Notes: generated by a model not told the origin, from the letters alone. A stretch of DNA of 64,000 nt from Anaerolineaceae bacterium UBA4775 (GCA_002403205.1 DHHJ01000010.1:12896-76895), one strand, 5' to 3'; counted from the stretch's first letter, positions 8,690-18,256 are shown. Numbers and translations: made by a program.

Positions 8690-9060
8690 CCAACCCTTTC
8701 CTGCATTCCGAGGGGTATTATGGCGGTGATGTGGGCTTGATCGAGTTCGTATTTAAGGGCGGGACCGATGGCGACCAGCTGGGGTTCAGGAATTCCTGCG
8801 GCGATGCCCCGATCCGTTTGCTGGGTGCACATGACCATCACACCTACACTGTGGATGTGCGCTACTACCCCGATTTTTCGCTGTCTGCCTTTCTTGCAGA
8901 ACATCCGGTTGATGACATCCTGGTTATGGGGGAAAATTCCGTTGTGTTCAGCTCAGGGCGATATCAAATCAGTCCCGGAGAGGGGCGGCACGATCCCTGT
9001 CAGGTGCTGGCCCCGCGCTCGACTGTCCTGAAGCGTGGAAATTCGCCGGTTTTATTGTAA
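8690..9060 (+). pseudogene. Decayed DHHW/AlgX-like polysaccharide acetylation protein (C-terminal remnant)
   Basis: The frame of 8731 codes for YYGGDVGLIEF, then HTYTVDVRYYPDFSLSAFL and HPVDDILVMGEN. This order (a GGD segment, a D.RYY segment, a VDDIL segment) is that of the C-terminal half of DHHW-family proteins, which work beside AlgI-like transferases. There is no start, signal peptide or N-terminal half, and the usual KDS.G segment is replaced by changed sequence. Lying right after the broken AlgI-like gene, it marks a former acetylation operon joined and shortened by deletion. The frame stays open to 9060, probably by chance. Confidence 0.6.
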
Positions 9061-9151
9061 AATTAGGTATCGGGTCACCGGTTTTGGACCCATTGCACCT
9101 GTGTTGCCCCGTTTTATCAACTGGATAGCCAGTATTGAAAGGAGCACAACG

Positions 9152-9598
9152 ATGATCATTTCTGTTAGGGACCTGTTGAGATTGAAGGGGGATGCTGTTT
9201 GGTTTGTACGGCCAGACACATCTGTTTACGATGTGTTACACGAGCTGGCGGACAAAGATATCGGAGCCTTGCTTGTGCTGGAGGGGGGGCATATCGCCGG
9301 GATCATCTCCGAGCGGGATATTGTGCGCAAGATCGCCAGCACCGAAGATTTCGTGTTGGAACAGCCGGTGAGCGCTTTTATGACCAAAGATGTGATCACC
9401 ATCAGCCCCGCACAGACGATTGAGGATTGTATGGCTTTGATGACTGAGGAGCACATCCGCCACCTGCCGGTGGTTGAGGGTGATAAGGTTGTGGGCCTGG
9501 TTTCCATCGGTGACGTTGTCAAAGCATACATCACCAGCCAGGAATTCATGATCGAGCAGCTGCGGAAGTTCATCGATGGCGGTGGTTACAACCAGTGA
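9152..9598 (+). CDS. CBS-domain-pair protein
   Basis: A 148-residue protein made almost only of two CBS domains (about 1-65 and 72-130). Domain one has DIGALLVLEGGHIAGIISERD, domain two HIRHLPVVEGDKVVGLVSIGD; the pattern GIxSxRD / GLVSIGDV is typical. Stand-alone pairs bind adenosine nucleotides and sense energy state or adenylate ratio; the partner here is unknown. ATG 9152 follows GAAAGGAGC at good spacing and was preferred to an upstream in-frame start at 9035 that lies in the decayed region. It seems to be a single-gene unit. Confidence 0.9.
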   Translation: MIISVRDLLRLKGDAVWFVRPDTSVYDVLHELADKDIGALLVLEGGHIAGIISERDIVRKIASTEDFVLEQPVSAFMTKDVITISPAQTIEDCMALMTEEHIRHLPVVEGDKVVGLVSIGDVVKAYITSQEFMIEQLRKFIDGGGYNQ

Positions 9599-10054
9599 CC
9601 AGCGGTCTCTCAGGGGGAGGGTTGCTGCCTGCTTTGTAGACGGCAGATGATCAAAGCCGGCCTTGCCCTTGATCTGCCTGGTCCCTGGGGCACGGTTTTA
9701 CGCGGGTTTTGACCCTGTCTCAATTTAATAAGCAGAACGATCAAATTAATTGGCTAATTAAGGTTCTTGGTCAGGGTGCAGGATGAACACCCACCCTGAT
9801 TCGCCCAATGGGGGTGTATTGCGTGGTGAATCCAGAATGGAGAGGTGACTGGTAAATGTCCAGGTGGGTCACTCTTGGACAGGGGCTTACCCGGCTGGAT
9901 AAATCTGAGGAAAATGTCTTTTAAAAAGGGGGGTGATAACCTATAAGTGCCAAAAGTGAGAATTTGGTCAAAATATTGACAAATAAACCCATTTTAGGTT
10001 AATGTATATATAATATATTTTTAATAATAGCTCACCTTCGCAAAGGAGAATGTT
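9599..10054. other. Intergenic region, 456 bp, with hairpins and an AT-rich promoter-like stretch
   Basis: No open frame of interest. One hairpin is clear: TCAGGGTG (9771-9778) pairs with CACCCTGA (9792-9799). The last 80 bases are very AT-rich and hold TTGACA at 9976-9981 and TATAAT at 10009-10014, but the 27-base gap is too long for a normal sigma-70 pair. TATATA at 10005-10010 is closer (23 bases) and still poor. A promoter for the next gene is likely here but cannot be fixed. Confidence 0.5.
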
Positions 10055-10612
10055 ATGGTGGACCTTGTAAAGGAGCGTGGTTTAATCGGGAATAACATCT
10101 TGTATAAACCAGGAAGTGAATTTTCGTTAGTGCTCCAAAGAAAGGATACCTGGGCTGCAAATTTATGCTGGTTTTGCGAAAAGCATCCCGCAGATCGGCA
10201 CGTGCAACTGGAACGGTTTCCATTCAAGGAAAAGACCCGTTCTTTTGACGGCGGGAAATGGGTTGTTGAGGGCGACCAGCTGGTTATTAAGGTACCCAGG
10301 TGCGCCAAGTGCCATGCTGTCCATCGTTTTCGCCGGATCACACCATTTATCAGCTTGCCGGTGTTGTTCATTGTGTGGTTTGGCCCCATTTTGCTGATGA
10401 ATTTACTCAATGTTCGGCTGACAGAGCGCTTTATCCTTGAACCATTGCTCTTTATGGCCTTGGGACTGATCGTTTACTTTGTGACCTGGTTGGTCTTGAT
10501 CCCGCAAATTTTCACGCCGGACGCGAAAGAGACCAAGGAGGAAGCCCTGTGGTTCACTGAGTTCCCTGGCATGGATGAAGTGCGTAAGGCTGGTTTCAAG
10601 ACCCAGGTTTGA
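10055..10612 (+). CDS. Zinc-ribbon-containing protein with two membrane helices, function unknown
   Basis: A 185-residue protein not recognised as a named family. The N-terminal half has two cysteine pairs, CWFC (about residue 39) and CAKC (about 87), about 45 residues apart, which would form a zinc ribbon. Two hydrophobic helices follow (about 101-118 and 130-152), then a soluble tail. The start ATG 10055 follows AAAGGAG. It stands alone between two intergenic regions of more than 300 bases. The ribbon and the membrane part are seen; no reaction can be inferred. Confidence 0.75.
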   Translation: MVDLVKERGLIGNNILYKPGSEFSLVLQRKDTWAANLCWFCEKHPADRHVQLERFPFKEKTRSFDGGKWVVEGDQLVIKVPRCAKCHAVHRFRRITPFISLPVLFIVWFGPILLMNLLNVRLTERFILEPLLFMALGLIVYFVTWLVLIPQIFTPDAKETKEEALWFTEFPGMDEVRKAGFKTQV

Positions 10613-10933
10613 CTGTCATGGTGCCCGAATCGGAAACAAGTATTTAGGGATGTGGGGTGGTTGTCAGCATAGGTGGGTTATGAATGTGCGTGCAGGTGGG
10701 TCTGGATTAATAAAGGTTTTCATTAACGTGTTATGCGTTTAGCCAAAAGCGGTTGTGCTGTTCCCAGGTGGCCAACCCAATAGACACCCGGGGTTTGGGC
10801 AAGAAATTTGCCGGAGGTGAGTGTGTAGGGTGGGTTGGCTTTGATTTAATTGTTTTACCATTAAGAGAGTTCAGGGAGGTTCTCTAGGGCAGTCGGGGAT
10901 GGCCAATTCACCCTACAACCTAAGGCTGCAGAA
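10613..10933. other. Intergenic region, 321 bp, with one copy of a repeat-element end
   Basis: No gene is seen. Bases 10825-10839 (GTAGGGTGGGTTGGC) equal the reverse complement of the end of the palindromic repeats at 53995-54515, so a solo copy or remnant of that element may be here. The last 40 bases run into sequence similar to the transposase upstream of its first ATG. Confidence 0.5.
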
Positions 10934-11272
10934 ATGCTTCTAGAAGCAAAAGAGGATATCCTGGTCTACAAGACCTTTCCAGAGGAGCACCATCGGTCGA
11001 TCCACTCTGTCAATCCGCTTGAGCGGCTAAACCGGGAGATACGACGAAGAACTCGGGTAATGGGTGTTTTTCTTTATCGTTCCTCCGTTTACAGATTGGT
11101 TGGAACACCGCTGGTGAATATGGATGAGGACTGGCGAGCTGGGAGACGCTACATGGGAAAGGACGGTGTTGAAAAGATTTTTAAGAGATTCCTTGGAAGG
11201 AAAAACAAAGATTTTATTCTTGATGAAGAGCTAATTAACCTGGAAGTACAAAACGTAATTTACACCACTTGA
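10934..11272 (+). pseudogene. IS256-family (mutator-type) transposase, C-terminal remnant
   Basis: The 112 codons match the end of IS256/mutator transposases: a helix of the form A.MLLEAKEDILVYKTFP, then the hallmark NPLERLNREIRRRTRVMGVF, then VYRLVGTPL and DEDWRAGRRYM. Full family members are about 400 residues, so the DDE catalytic core (first two acids) is gone. Similarity seems to begin about 20 codons before the first ATG, without a start. No terminal inverted repeats were identified. It lies 300 bases before the AT-rich giant gene, suggesting that mobile DNA once acted here. Confidence 0.85.
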
Positions 11273-11571
11273 CATGACACTAACTTTTATAAACCAGGTT
11301 ACCATGATGAACTATTGAGAAGTTATAGAAAAAACCTCGGTAATGAGACAGACCTACTTGTTAAGAAATGTGGAAAATTAGTCATAAATTTTTGATGATA
11401 AAATTTAAATTATAATTTATATTTAAAGGATACAAAGGGCAACAATAAAGGGTTTGGGATTTTGGAAAGTGAATAGAAAAAACCAGAATAATTACCTAAT
11501 ATTTCGATAATTGAGATCAAGCACCTTGAGTAGTTAAGAGAAAAAAAGAGTAGATTCTAAGAAAGTATAAA
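11273..11571. other. AT-rich upstream region of the giant STAND gene
   Basis: Base composition drops sharply here, to long A/T runs. TATAAT at 11411-11416 is a possible -10 element, with only poor -35 matches. No small gene (for example a regulator or antitoxin) was found. Confidence 0.4.
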
Positions 11572-14500
11572 GTGAGTAAACGACCGGCTGATGGAGAACG
11601 AAACGCAATAAGCGGATACAGGGCCCAATATCTGGTTGGGGCTTCCATTATTCTCAAAGTGCTTGAAAAGGGCGATTTAGAATGGATTCGAGTTGCTGAT
11701 CCTGATATTGGGCGCGTTGATGACCTGCAAATCGGAACAACAGCACGTGTGGACGGTTACCAGGTGAAGTGGGAGCAATATCCTAGAGCAATTACCTTAA
11801 ATGACATTACAAAAGGCAATGATACAGCTCCAGCATTGTTAATGCAATTGGCTGACGGTTGGAAGAAGTTAAAACACAACTATCCGGCAAATAGGGTAGT
11901 CGTACATTTAGTGACAAATCAATATGCATCAAGCTCTACTAGGGCACACATGCCAGAAAATCTTTCACCGCCATCACCATATCATTTTTCAGGGTTTATT
12001 GAGCAAGCTTGGAAACCAGCGCAGCGTAAAAGGAGAGTAGTGTTTGAAGGTGGGTGGGAACCAGTTTGGAGAGAAATTCAATCTGTCACCGGATTGTCTT
12101 TGGAGGAATTCAATACGTTCGTACTAGATTGTCATTTGGACTTCCAGACAAAAGAACCGGAAATGAGTGAGAAAATTGACCCAATTGTTGATCTCTTAAT
12201 TGCTACGGCTGCATCACCAGAACGGGTGGTGGAGTTAACTGTGATGGAATTGATAAATAGATTGGGATGGGAACGAAGATTCTCGACTTGGAATGTTCAC
12301 GAATTTCCAGAACCGAAGTATACCTACCAGCCTATTGAAAAAACAATAAATAGCTTATTGAAAAGTCTTGAGGAACTTCCAGGGGGATACATTGGCGTAT
12401 TTGGGTCTCCAGGTTCAGGAAAATCAACCTTATTGACTCAAACACTTCGAACAATGCCGGTTCGGCTTGTTCGGTACTATGCCTATGTGCCTGAAGCGCA
12501 AGATCCATCTGCCCTTCGTGGGGAAGCAATAAGTTTTTTAAATGATGTCACTTATAAATTAACCAAAGCAGGTATTAGTGGAGCGGGAACACGAGATTCA
12601 ACAAATAGAGTCAGTCTATTACAATTCTTCAGTGAGCAGTTCAGAATTCTTGGAGATAAATATCAAGAAAATGGCGAAAAGACAATTTTACTAATTGATG
12701 GGCTAGATCACATTGATCGTGAACAGCACCCTGAAAGATCATTATTAAATGATTTACCTCTTCCAAATGAAATTCCAAATGGTGTCTATATTGTTCTGGG
12801 AAGTCAAACTGACCAAATGCCAAATTTGAGACCACCAATATACGATGAATTAAAAAAAGAACATCGCCGAATAGAAATGGGGAAATTCTCACTAGAAGAT
12901 ACCAGGACAATTTCTTCAGGGGCGATACCCGACCTAAATGAGGAAGAAAATAAAATTATTTATGAGTTGTCTAATGGGCATCCTTTGGCTCTTATTTATC
13001 TTCTACGAGAAATTCAACAATTATCAGATTTTGAAGAGAGACTTACTGCCCTGAAAAAGGCAGAACCATTTACTGGTGATATTGACGAGCAATATTGGTC
13101 ACATTGGCATAAATTTGAACATGATGCCGAGCTCACAAAGGCGCTTGGTTTGTTAAGCAGAACCAGAGGGCCCATTTCTATGGAATGGGTTGCTAAGTGG
13201 GCAAGGAGCGATTTGTTAAGCAAATTGCAGAAATTGTTCATTACTTATTTTGAGAAAGATGGTTTAGATCGCTGGATATTTTTTCATAACAGTTTTCGCT
13301 TATTCTTGATTTCTCGGACAAGTGAGCCGTTACCTGGTCAAACTCGGGAACGATTGGATCAATCCTTCCATTTGGAATTAGCACACCGATATCAAGATGC
13401 TGGAGCCCCTTGGAGCTGGGAAGCCTTGTATCACTATTATTCTTCAGGGAATCACGAAGCAGTTGTTAATCTTGCAACTTGGGACTGGTTTCTGCAACAA
13501 GCAAACGCACTAAGACCTCTTGATGCAATTGAGACAGATATCCGGTTGGCATTGAAGTCAGCAGGGGAGTGTAAATGCACAATATCGCTTGTAAGGCTAA
13601 CCTTGATAGGCGCGGCGATCCAACAAAGAATTCAGGTATTGGAAGAATATCCAATATCAGATTTATTAATCGGGTGCGGAAAACCGGACCTAGCAGCAGA
13701 CCATGTAAGAGATGGGAATAGGCTTCGAGTAAAACCCGAACAAGCCCTGACAATTAGTGGTAAACTTTTCGATGCGGGTCTACAAAGAGAATCTCACCAT
13801 ATTTTTGAATTATCCGAACCTCACGAGTTATTATCGGGAAGTTTGATTGAAATTCCCTTAACCCAAATCGAAAATATATGGGATGTTCTTAAAGCGTGGG
13901 TCAGAAGTGCAATTTCATTCCATAGTCCAAATGAAATTATTAAAATAATTAGAAGAATACGGATATCCTCAAAAGGGATTGATGAGGGAGATAATGAATC
14001 TGAAAGCGGAGAATTACATAGGTGGCTAATTTTCCAAGGCGCTTTAGCTTGCTGTAACCTTGATAATTTGGAATATTGGGAAGAGTTTTTAAATGCTCTT
14101 GACGACGATGAAGATCAAGTGTTTCGTATGCTCATATTGCTGCGGTCAGCAGAAATTTGTCAAGGGGTTGGTGATGTAGATCGTGTCAAAGAGCTTTTGA
14201 CCGTTCTTTTGGAGTCTTATCCGCCAAGTTTTTTTGAATCCATAGGAAATGCGAAATGGAGAATAGATGGAAAAATATCGACCGCAAAATTGCTGATAAA
14301 GTTTGATGAACTCAAACATTTGGCTATGGATTATATCGAAGACTTAGATCCAATTCCACTTTATGATTCTGATTTGGGCTATGGAGAAGATGCAATACAG
14401 CAGGGGCACCGTTTCCGTTTTGCATGCTTACTATATCTGCTTGGAAATCCAGTAGAACCAAGACAAATGGTGAAAGAGGCGGATGCGAAGACAAATTTTT

Positions 14501-17500
14501 TGCAATATGCGGACGAGGAGGAAAAGGAAGCCTATCGCCAAATAGCTTTTGCCACTTATTCACTTGCTAGACTTTGGGCTTGGGGAAAATCTGAAAATCG
14601 CTTGTCCCCTGATGCATTTTTGCAGGAAGTCAAATGGATTTTTGATCTTTTTGGAAAAAGATGGGCTGACTTATCGAGAAGGTCTCATTTTATTGGTGGA
14701 GATATTCGATTTAATACATTTAAGTGCCTTATCCTTGCTGCCCGGCAGCATGGAAAAGAAGTTTTGAATGCAGTAAAGGATAATTTTGAGTCTCGCTGGT
14801 TGGATTCGGAAGAGGGAGAAAAGTGGTGGGTAGGACTTCAACGAAAATTGACTCATTTATTAGTAGAGGTAGGCAATGATTCTTATTGGGCGAGAGACCA
14901 GTTGGTTAGAATCTCTCAAGGGATTTATAAAGATCTTGATTCATACGGCAGGGTAGATGAATGTCAAGGGCTTGCTGATACATGGTTATTGATAAACGAT
15001 AGTGAGGAAGCATATAAAGCCATCAAAAACATGGTGAATGCGGCTAGAGGTATCCGAAGCGAAAAAGATTATCAGTTAAAGGAGTGGGTAAAATGGCTTG
15101 GGTATGTAAACAAGGTTGAACCAGAAAGAGCACCTGAAAGAATTCACCTCATGCTTCAAAGGATAGTTAGTATACAGGGAATGGCGTCAGGGGTGGATAC
15201 CGCCGCCCAGGAATTACTAGGTGTTGTCTTTCGATGGAGCCCTCATCGATCTGTAAGATTATGGAAGGCCATGCTTGAAGCAAATTTTATTAATTTCAAA
15301 GATGGCTTGATCAGTACATTGAAAGCAGCATTAGATTCACCGAACCCACCATACGACTACGTGAACCAGATTGTTCTTAACTTGATCATTCCGTTTCTTC
15401 CTGGCGCCGAATCAGAGATTATTGAAGAGCTTTTAGTTGTTAAGGCCAAGCTTGATGGTAAAGAGAGAGCCCAGGAGGTAGGTCAAATTTATATTGACCG
15501 AATAGGCACGGATGCATTATCGACGGATCGTTATGGGTGGAGCCAAGGAGTAGTAAAAGGTTTACAAAAAGCTGGTGTATCCAAAGATCAAATAAATATC
15601 CCACCCGGTATTCAAGAGATGAGTGGTGACCAATATTCCAGCCAACTTGATCGCAGGCTTCACCTGAATAATGGACAAGTGCTTTCTTCCGAGGAATTAC
15701 TTCTGACTGTTAATAATATTGATAGTCTCAGAATCTTGCTGGGGAACGAGAATAGATTGCAGACAAAATATTTTGATTGGGGTGACATAGCCGAGCATTT
15801 GGTTTCACAGCTTACTGATAAAGCAGGGCTCCTTGAAGTTGAATCCCTGTTAAATGAGAGACTGTCAAACGTGACTTCAAAGGAAGTATATCTGGGAAGG
15901 CTTCACATTGCGCTTAGTCAACGTTATGGGGGTCTTGGTTACAAAGGTTTGGCTTGGGATCAGGCGCAAAAAGCATTAGATTACTCAGATCCATTCGGTT
16001 GGGGTCCACGTTGGGGTGGAGGAACCCGTTTACAAGCCCTGCAGCAACTACGTAAAGTTGATTCTGGTAAGACAGACGAATTCATTTATGATTTATATGC
16101 AATCGATCTAAGCGAACGGTCATATTTTCCCGAATATCTTTTCCCTAGTTTATATGAAATATTTGAAGTTTTGAATAGTGATATTCCATTATCAGAAATT
16201 TGGGTTGAGATAGATCAGTATCTGACTGATTTGTTCATTTGTGAGGATGTAGAAGAAGCTATCGACCTTGAAGATGCTTTAGCTGATTCTGGAGGTTTCT
16301 CGGAAAATGATAATTCTCGCATGGCATTAGTGCATCTCATTGTGTTGTGTTTGGCATATCCATCATATCCAATCGCTCAGGGGGCTGTTGCAGGATTGGC
16401 CCAGATCATGCTAGATGATGAAGACCCTATCTCAGAAGCCATTAGTTCTTTTTTGTTGTCTGGCAACGATTTGCTGGTAGAGCGGCTATTGATGGTCTTG
16501 GATACTGTAAGTCTTATTAATAATGATATGGCTAATTTATGTGCGATAAAAAATGATATTGCTAATCTTTGCCTATCACCGAACTTTGCGATTCGTTTGA
16601 TGGCCAGCAAGGTGATTTCACGCTTAGAAAACAAACCGCCAGTGATTTGTGTAAATCGCGTTGAACTTCCTCCAATTTACCAATTGCAATTGCCAGATTC
16701 ATCAATTCATGACACTTGGCAAGTCATGGAGGGTGAAGAATCCACTCTATTATTGGGAGATTTAGCCAGAAAATTGTCACCTTTTGATAGGGAATTTCGC
16801 ATAATTGCCCATTTGGCAGGGCTGCCCATTGAAAATGTATTGCATCGGGCAGCGCGACTCTTTGATACTTTTCTAATGGAAAGGGTTTGGATAGGCGAGA
16901 ATGAACCGGTCTCAGAAAAAAGGTTGTCGGCATTTTTGAAAAACACAGGGGTTATTGTTTCCCACAATAAACCACATATATTTGCAGCAAGGCAAGCATT
17001 AGCGTATGTTATTGCTGAATTATGGGACTGTGAATTATTAAATATGAACAACATTGGCACTTTACAGCTATTGATTCAAAATTTCGATCCCGAGTTTATT
17101 ATCCGAAAACCATCCGAAAGACCTAATTTTATTGATCCTATCGGAGATCAAAGAGAAAGAAGCTACTTTGAATTGTTTTCTAATAATTGGGTAGAGAAAG
17201 CAGAGGAGTCAATCACATTAATTACCGAGATAACTGATTATGACCTAATTATTCTTGGCGAACACACGAAATTAAAGTTTCTGCAGGATGATTGGCCTAC
17301 TGAAACTCGTTATTCAGTTGTCAAAGGTAAAGAGCGAGATAAATTTTGGAGTGAATCAGATATTGATCGAGGGCTTTCTCCGTTTCATAGAGAGGTTGGT
17401 AAACTTAAGCGTCAATATCACGATATCCAGGCCCCGAAAGGTGAGCTTATCGTTTCTAATGTAGCTTTAGGATTTGAAACTGCTGGGGCAAGTTGGTTGG

Positions 17501-17811
17501 CTTTGAATCCAAGTGTGGGATATGAGCTTGGGTGGATATTAGATTCAGAAGGTTTGTTTCAATGGGTTGATGATAGAGATAATGTTGTTGCCAAAAGTTT
17601 ATGGTGGCGAGATGGCAATATTGAATTGTATAGTCGATTTGAGCGTGTGGAAGTTGCGGAAGGTTGGCTAGTCTTGGTATCAAAGGCGGGGTTTGAGCAA
17701 ATTAAGGGATATTTTTCTAGGTTATTTAGAGGTATTGTTGTGACTCGTTGTTTGGGTTGGGGTAGGGAAAAAGGAAAAAGTATTTCAAAAGAAATAATAC
17801 CTGCTAATTGA
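11572..17811 (+). CDS. Giant STAND NTPase with N-terminal Cap4/DUF4297-like nuclease domain; likely anti-phage protein
   Basis: A 2,079-residue protein. Residues about 10-200 look like a PD-(D/E)xK nuclease of the Cap4/DUF4297 type: GYRAQYLVGASIIL at the start (the family's GY..Q helix), acids D50/D51 and the core Q64-V65-K66. Residues about 255-590 are a STAND P-loop NTPase: Walker A GSPGSGKST (278-286), Walker B ILLIDGLDHID (372-382), a VLGSQTD sensor strand (408-414) and the NGHPLAL motif (468-474), followed by a winged-helix-like part. The last 1,400 residues are mostly helical, without clear motifs, and should be the sensor. Nuclease plus STAND plus long sensor is the plan of Avs-type phage-protein sensors. 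It starts with GTG 11572 after a weak AAGAAAG. Its AT-rich bases and codons differ from the neighbours, indicating transfer. No partner gene is beside it. The nuclease and defence role are inferred. Confidence 0.82.
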   Translation: MSKRPADGERNAISGYRAQYLVGASIILKVLEKGDLEWIRVADPDIGRVDDLQIGTTARVDGYQVKWEQYPRAITLNDITKGNDTAPALLMQLADGWKKLKHNYPANRVVVHLVTNQYASSSTRAHMPENLSPPSPYHFSGFIEQAWKPAQRKRRVVFEGGWEPVWREIQSVTGLSLEEFNTFVLDCHLDFQTKEPEMSEKIDPIVDLLIATAASPERVVELTVMELINRLGWERRFSTWNVHEFPEPKYTYQPIEKTINSLLKSLEELPGGYIGVFGSPGSGKSTLLTQTLRTMPVRLVRYYAYVPEAQDPSALRGEAISFLNDVTYKLTKAGISGAGTRDSTNRVSLLQFFSEQFRILGDKYQENGEKTILLIDGLDHIDREQHPERSLLNDLPLPNEIPNGVYIVLGSQTDQMPNLRPPIYDELKKEHRRIEMGKFSLEDTRTISSGAIPDLNEEENKIIYELSNGHPLALIYLLREIQQLSDFEERLTALKKAEPFTGDIDEQYWSHWHKFEHDAELTKALGLLSRTRGPISMEWVAKWARSDLLSKLQKLFITYFEKDGLDRWIFFHNSFRLFLISRTSEPLPGQTRERLDQSFHLELAHRYQDAGAPWSWEALYHYYSSGNHEAVVNLATWDWFLQQANALRPLDAIETDIRLALKSAGECKCTISLVRLTLIGAAIQQRIQVLEEYPISDLLIGCGKPDLAADHVRDGNRLRVKPEQALTISGKLFDAGLQRESHHIFELSEPHELLSGSLIEIPLTQIENIWDVLKAWVRSAISFHSPNEIIKIIRRIRISSKGIDEGDNESESGELHRWLIFQGALACCNLDNLEYWEEFLNALDDDEDQVFRMLILLRSAEICQGVGDVDRVKELLTVLLESYPPSFFESIGNAKWRIDGKISTAKLLIKFDELKHLAMDYIEDLDPIPLYDSDLGYGEDAIQQGHRFRFACLLYLLGNPVEPRQMVKEADAKTNFLQYADEEEKEAYRQIAFATYSLARLWAWGKSENRLSPDAFLQEVKWIFDLFGKRWADLSRRSHFIGGDIRFNTFKCLILAARQHGKEVLNAVKDNFESRWLDSEEGEKWWVGLQRKLTHLLVEVGNDSYWARDQLVRISQGIYKDLDSYGRVDECQGLADTWLLINDSEEAYKAIKNMVNAARGIRSEKDYQLKEWVKWLGYVNKVEPERAPERIHLMLQRIVSIQGMASGVDTAAQELLGVVFRWSPHRSVRLWKAMLEANFINFKDGLISTLKAALDSPNPPYDYVNQIVLNLIIPFLPGAESEIIEELLVVKAKLDGKERAQEVGQIYIDRIGTDALSTDRYGWSQGVVKGLQKAGVSKDQINIPPGIQEMSGDQYSSQLDRRLHLNNGQVLSSEELLLTVNNIDSLRILLGNENRLQTKYFDWGDIAEHLVSQLTDKAGLLEVESLLNERLSNVTSKEVYLGRLHIALSQRYGGLGYKGLAWDQAQKALDYSDPFGWGPRWGGGTRLQALQQLRKVDSGKTDEFIYDLYAIDLSERSYFPEYLFPSLYEIFEVLNSDIPLSEIWVEIDQYLTDLFICEDVEEAIDLEDALADSGGFSENDNSRMALVHLIVLCLAYPSYPIAQGAVAGLAQIMLDDEDPISEAISSFLLSGNDLLVERLLMVLDTVSLINNDMANLCAIKNDIANLCLSPNFAIRLMASKVISRLENKPPVICVNRVELPPIYQLQLPDSSIHDTWQVMEGEESTLLLGDLARKLSPFDREFRIIAHLAGLPIENVLHRAARLFDTFLMERVWIGENEPVSEKRLSAFLKNTGVIVSHNKPHIFAARQALAYVIAELWDCELLNMNNIGTLQLLIQNFDPEFIIRKPSERPNFIDPIGDQRERSYFELFSNNWVEKAEESITLITEITDYDLIILGEHTKLKFLQDDWPTETRYSVVKGKERDKFWSESDIDRGLSPFHREVGKLKRQYHDIQAPKGELIVSNVALGFETAGASWLALNPSVGYELGWILDSEGLFQWVDDRDNVVAKSLWWRDGNIELYSRFERVEVAEGWLVLVSKAGFEQIKGYFSRLFRGIVVTRCLGWGREKGKSISKEIIPAN

Positions 17812-17924
17812 TCCAAGTTCATCCCCTTCCCGGCAAGTGGATACAACCAACAAACCACTGCTAGCGATGACAAAGGGGGTAGTAGGTTGCGGTGTGAGGT
17901 TTTTGCTGGTTAACTGTTTCACTC

Positions 17925-18256
17925 GAGATCGCCACGTCGCCGCCTGGGGCGGCTCCTCGCGATGACATGGGGGGTTATTAAGTCGCGGTTTGCGCTCGGT
18001 CAGGAGACCGGCGTAATCAAGGGAAGCTGAAATTGGCAAAAGAGCGGATGGAATTTTATGTGATATGTGAGATCGCTATGTCGCCGCCTGGGGCGGTCTC
18101 CTCGCGATGACAAAGATGTGGGGTTATTAAGTCGTGGTTTGCGCTCGGTCAGGAGACCGGCGCAATCGTGAGAAGGTGGGTTTGGCTAAAAAGGGGGGAA
18201 GTTGGGTGATGTCTGAGATCGCCACGTCGCCGCCTGGGGCGGTCTCCTCATGATTG
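17925..18256. repeat. Three copies of a GC-rich dispersed repeat in a ~145 bp periodic arrangement
   Basis: A core of about 42 bases (GAGATCGCCACGTCGCCGCC then TGGGGCGG.CTCCTCGCGATGAC) occurs at 17925-17966, 18069-18111 and 18215-18256. A second segment (TTATTAAGTCG.GGTTTGCGC followed by TCGGTCAGGAGACCGGCG) lies between copies 1 and 2 and again between copies 2 and 3. Read backwards the core begins GTCATCGCGAGGAG and ends GCGATCTC, the same frame as GTCATTGCGAG...GCAATCTC at 54.1-54.4 kb, so both belong to one REP-like family. The rest of 17812-18353 holds no gene. Confidence 0.88.

Noticed and set aside
9976..10014. TTGACA and TATAAT before the zinc-ribbon gene as a standard promoter
   Set aside because: The spacer is 27 bases, outside the sigma-70 range, so the pair was not annotated as one promoter.
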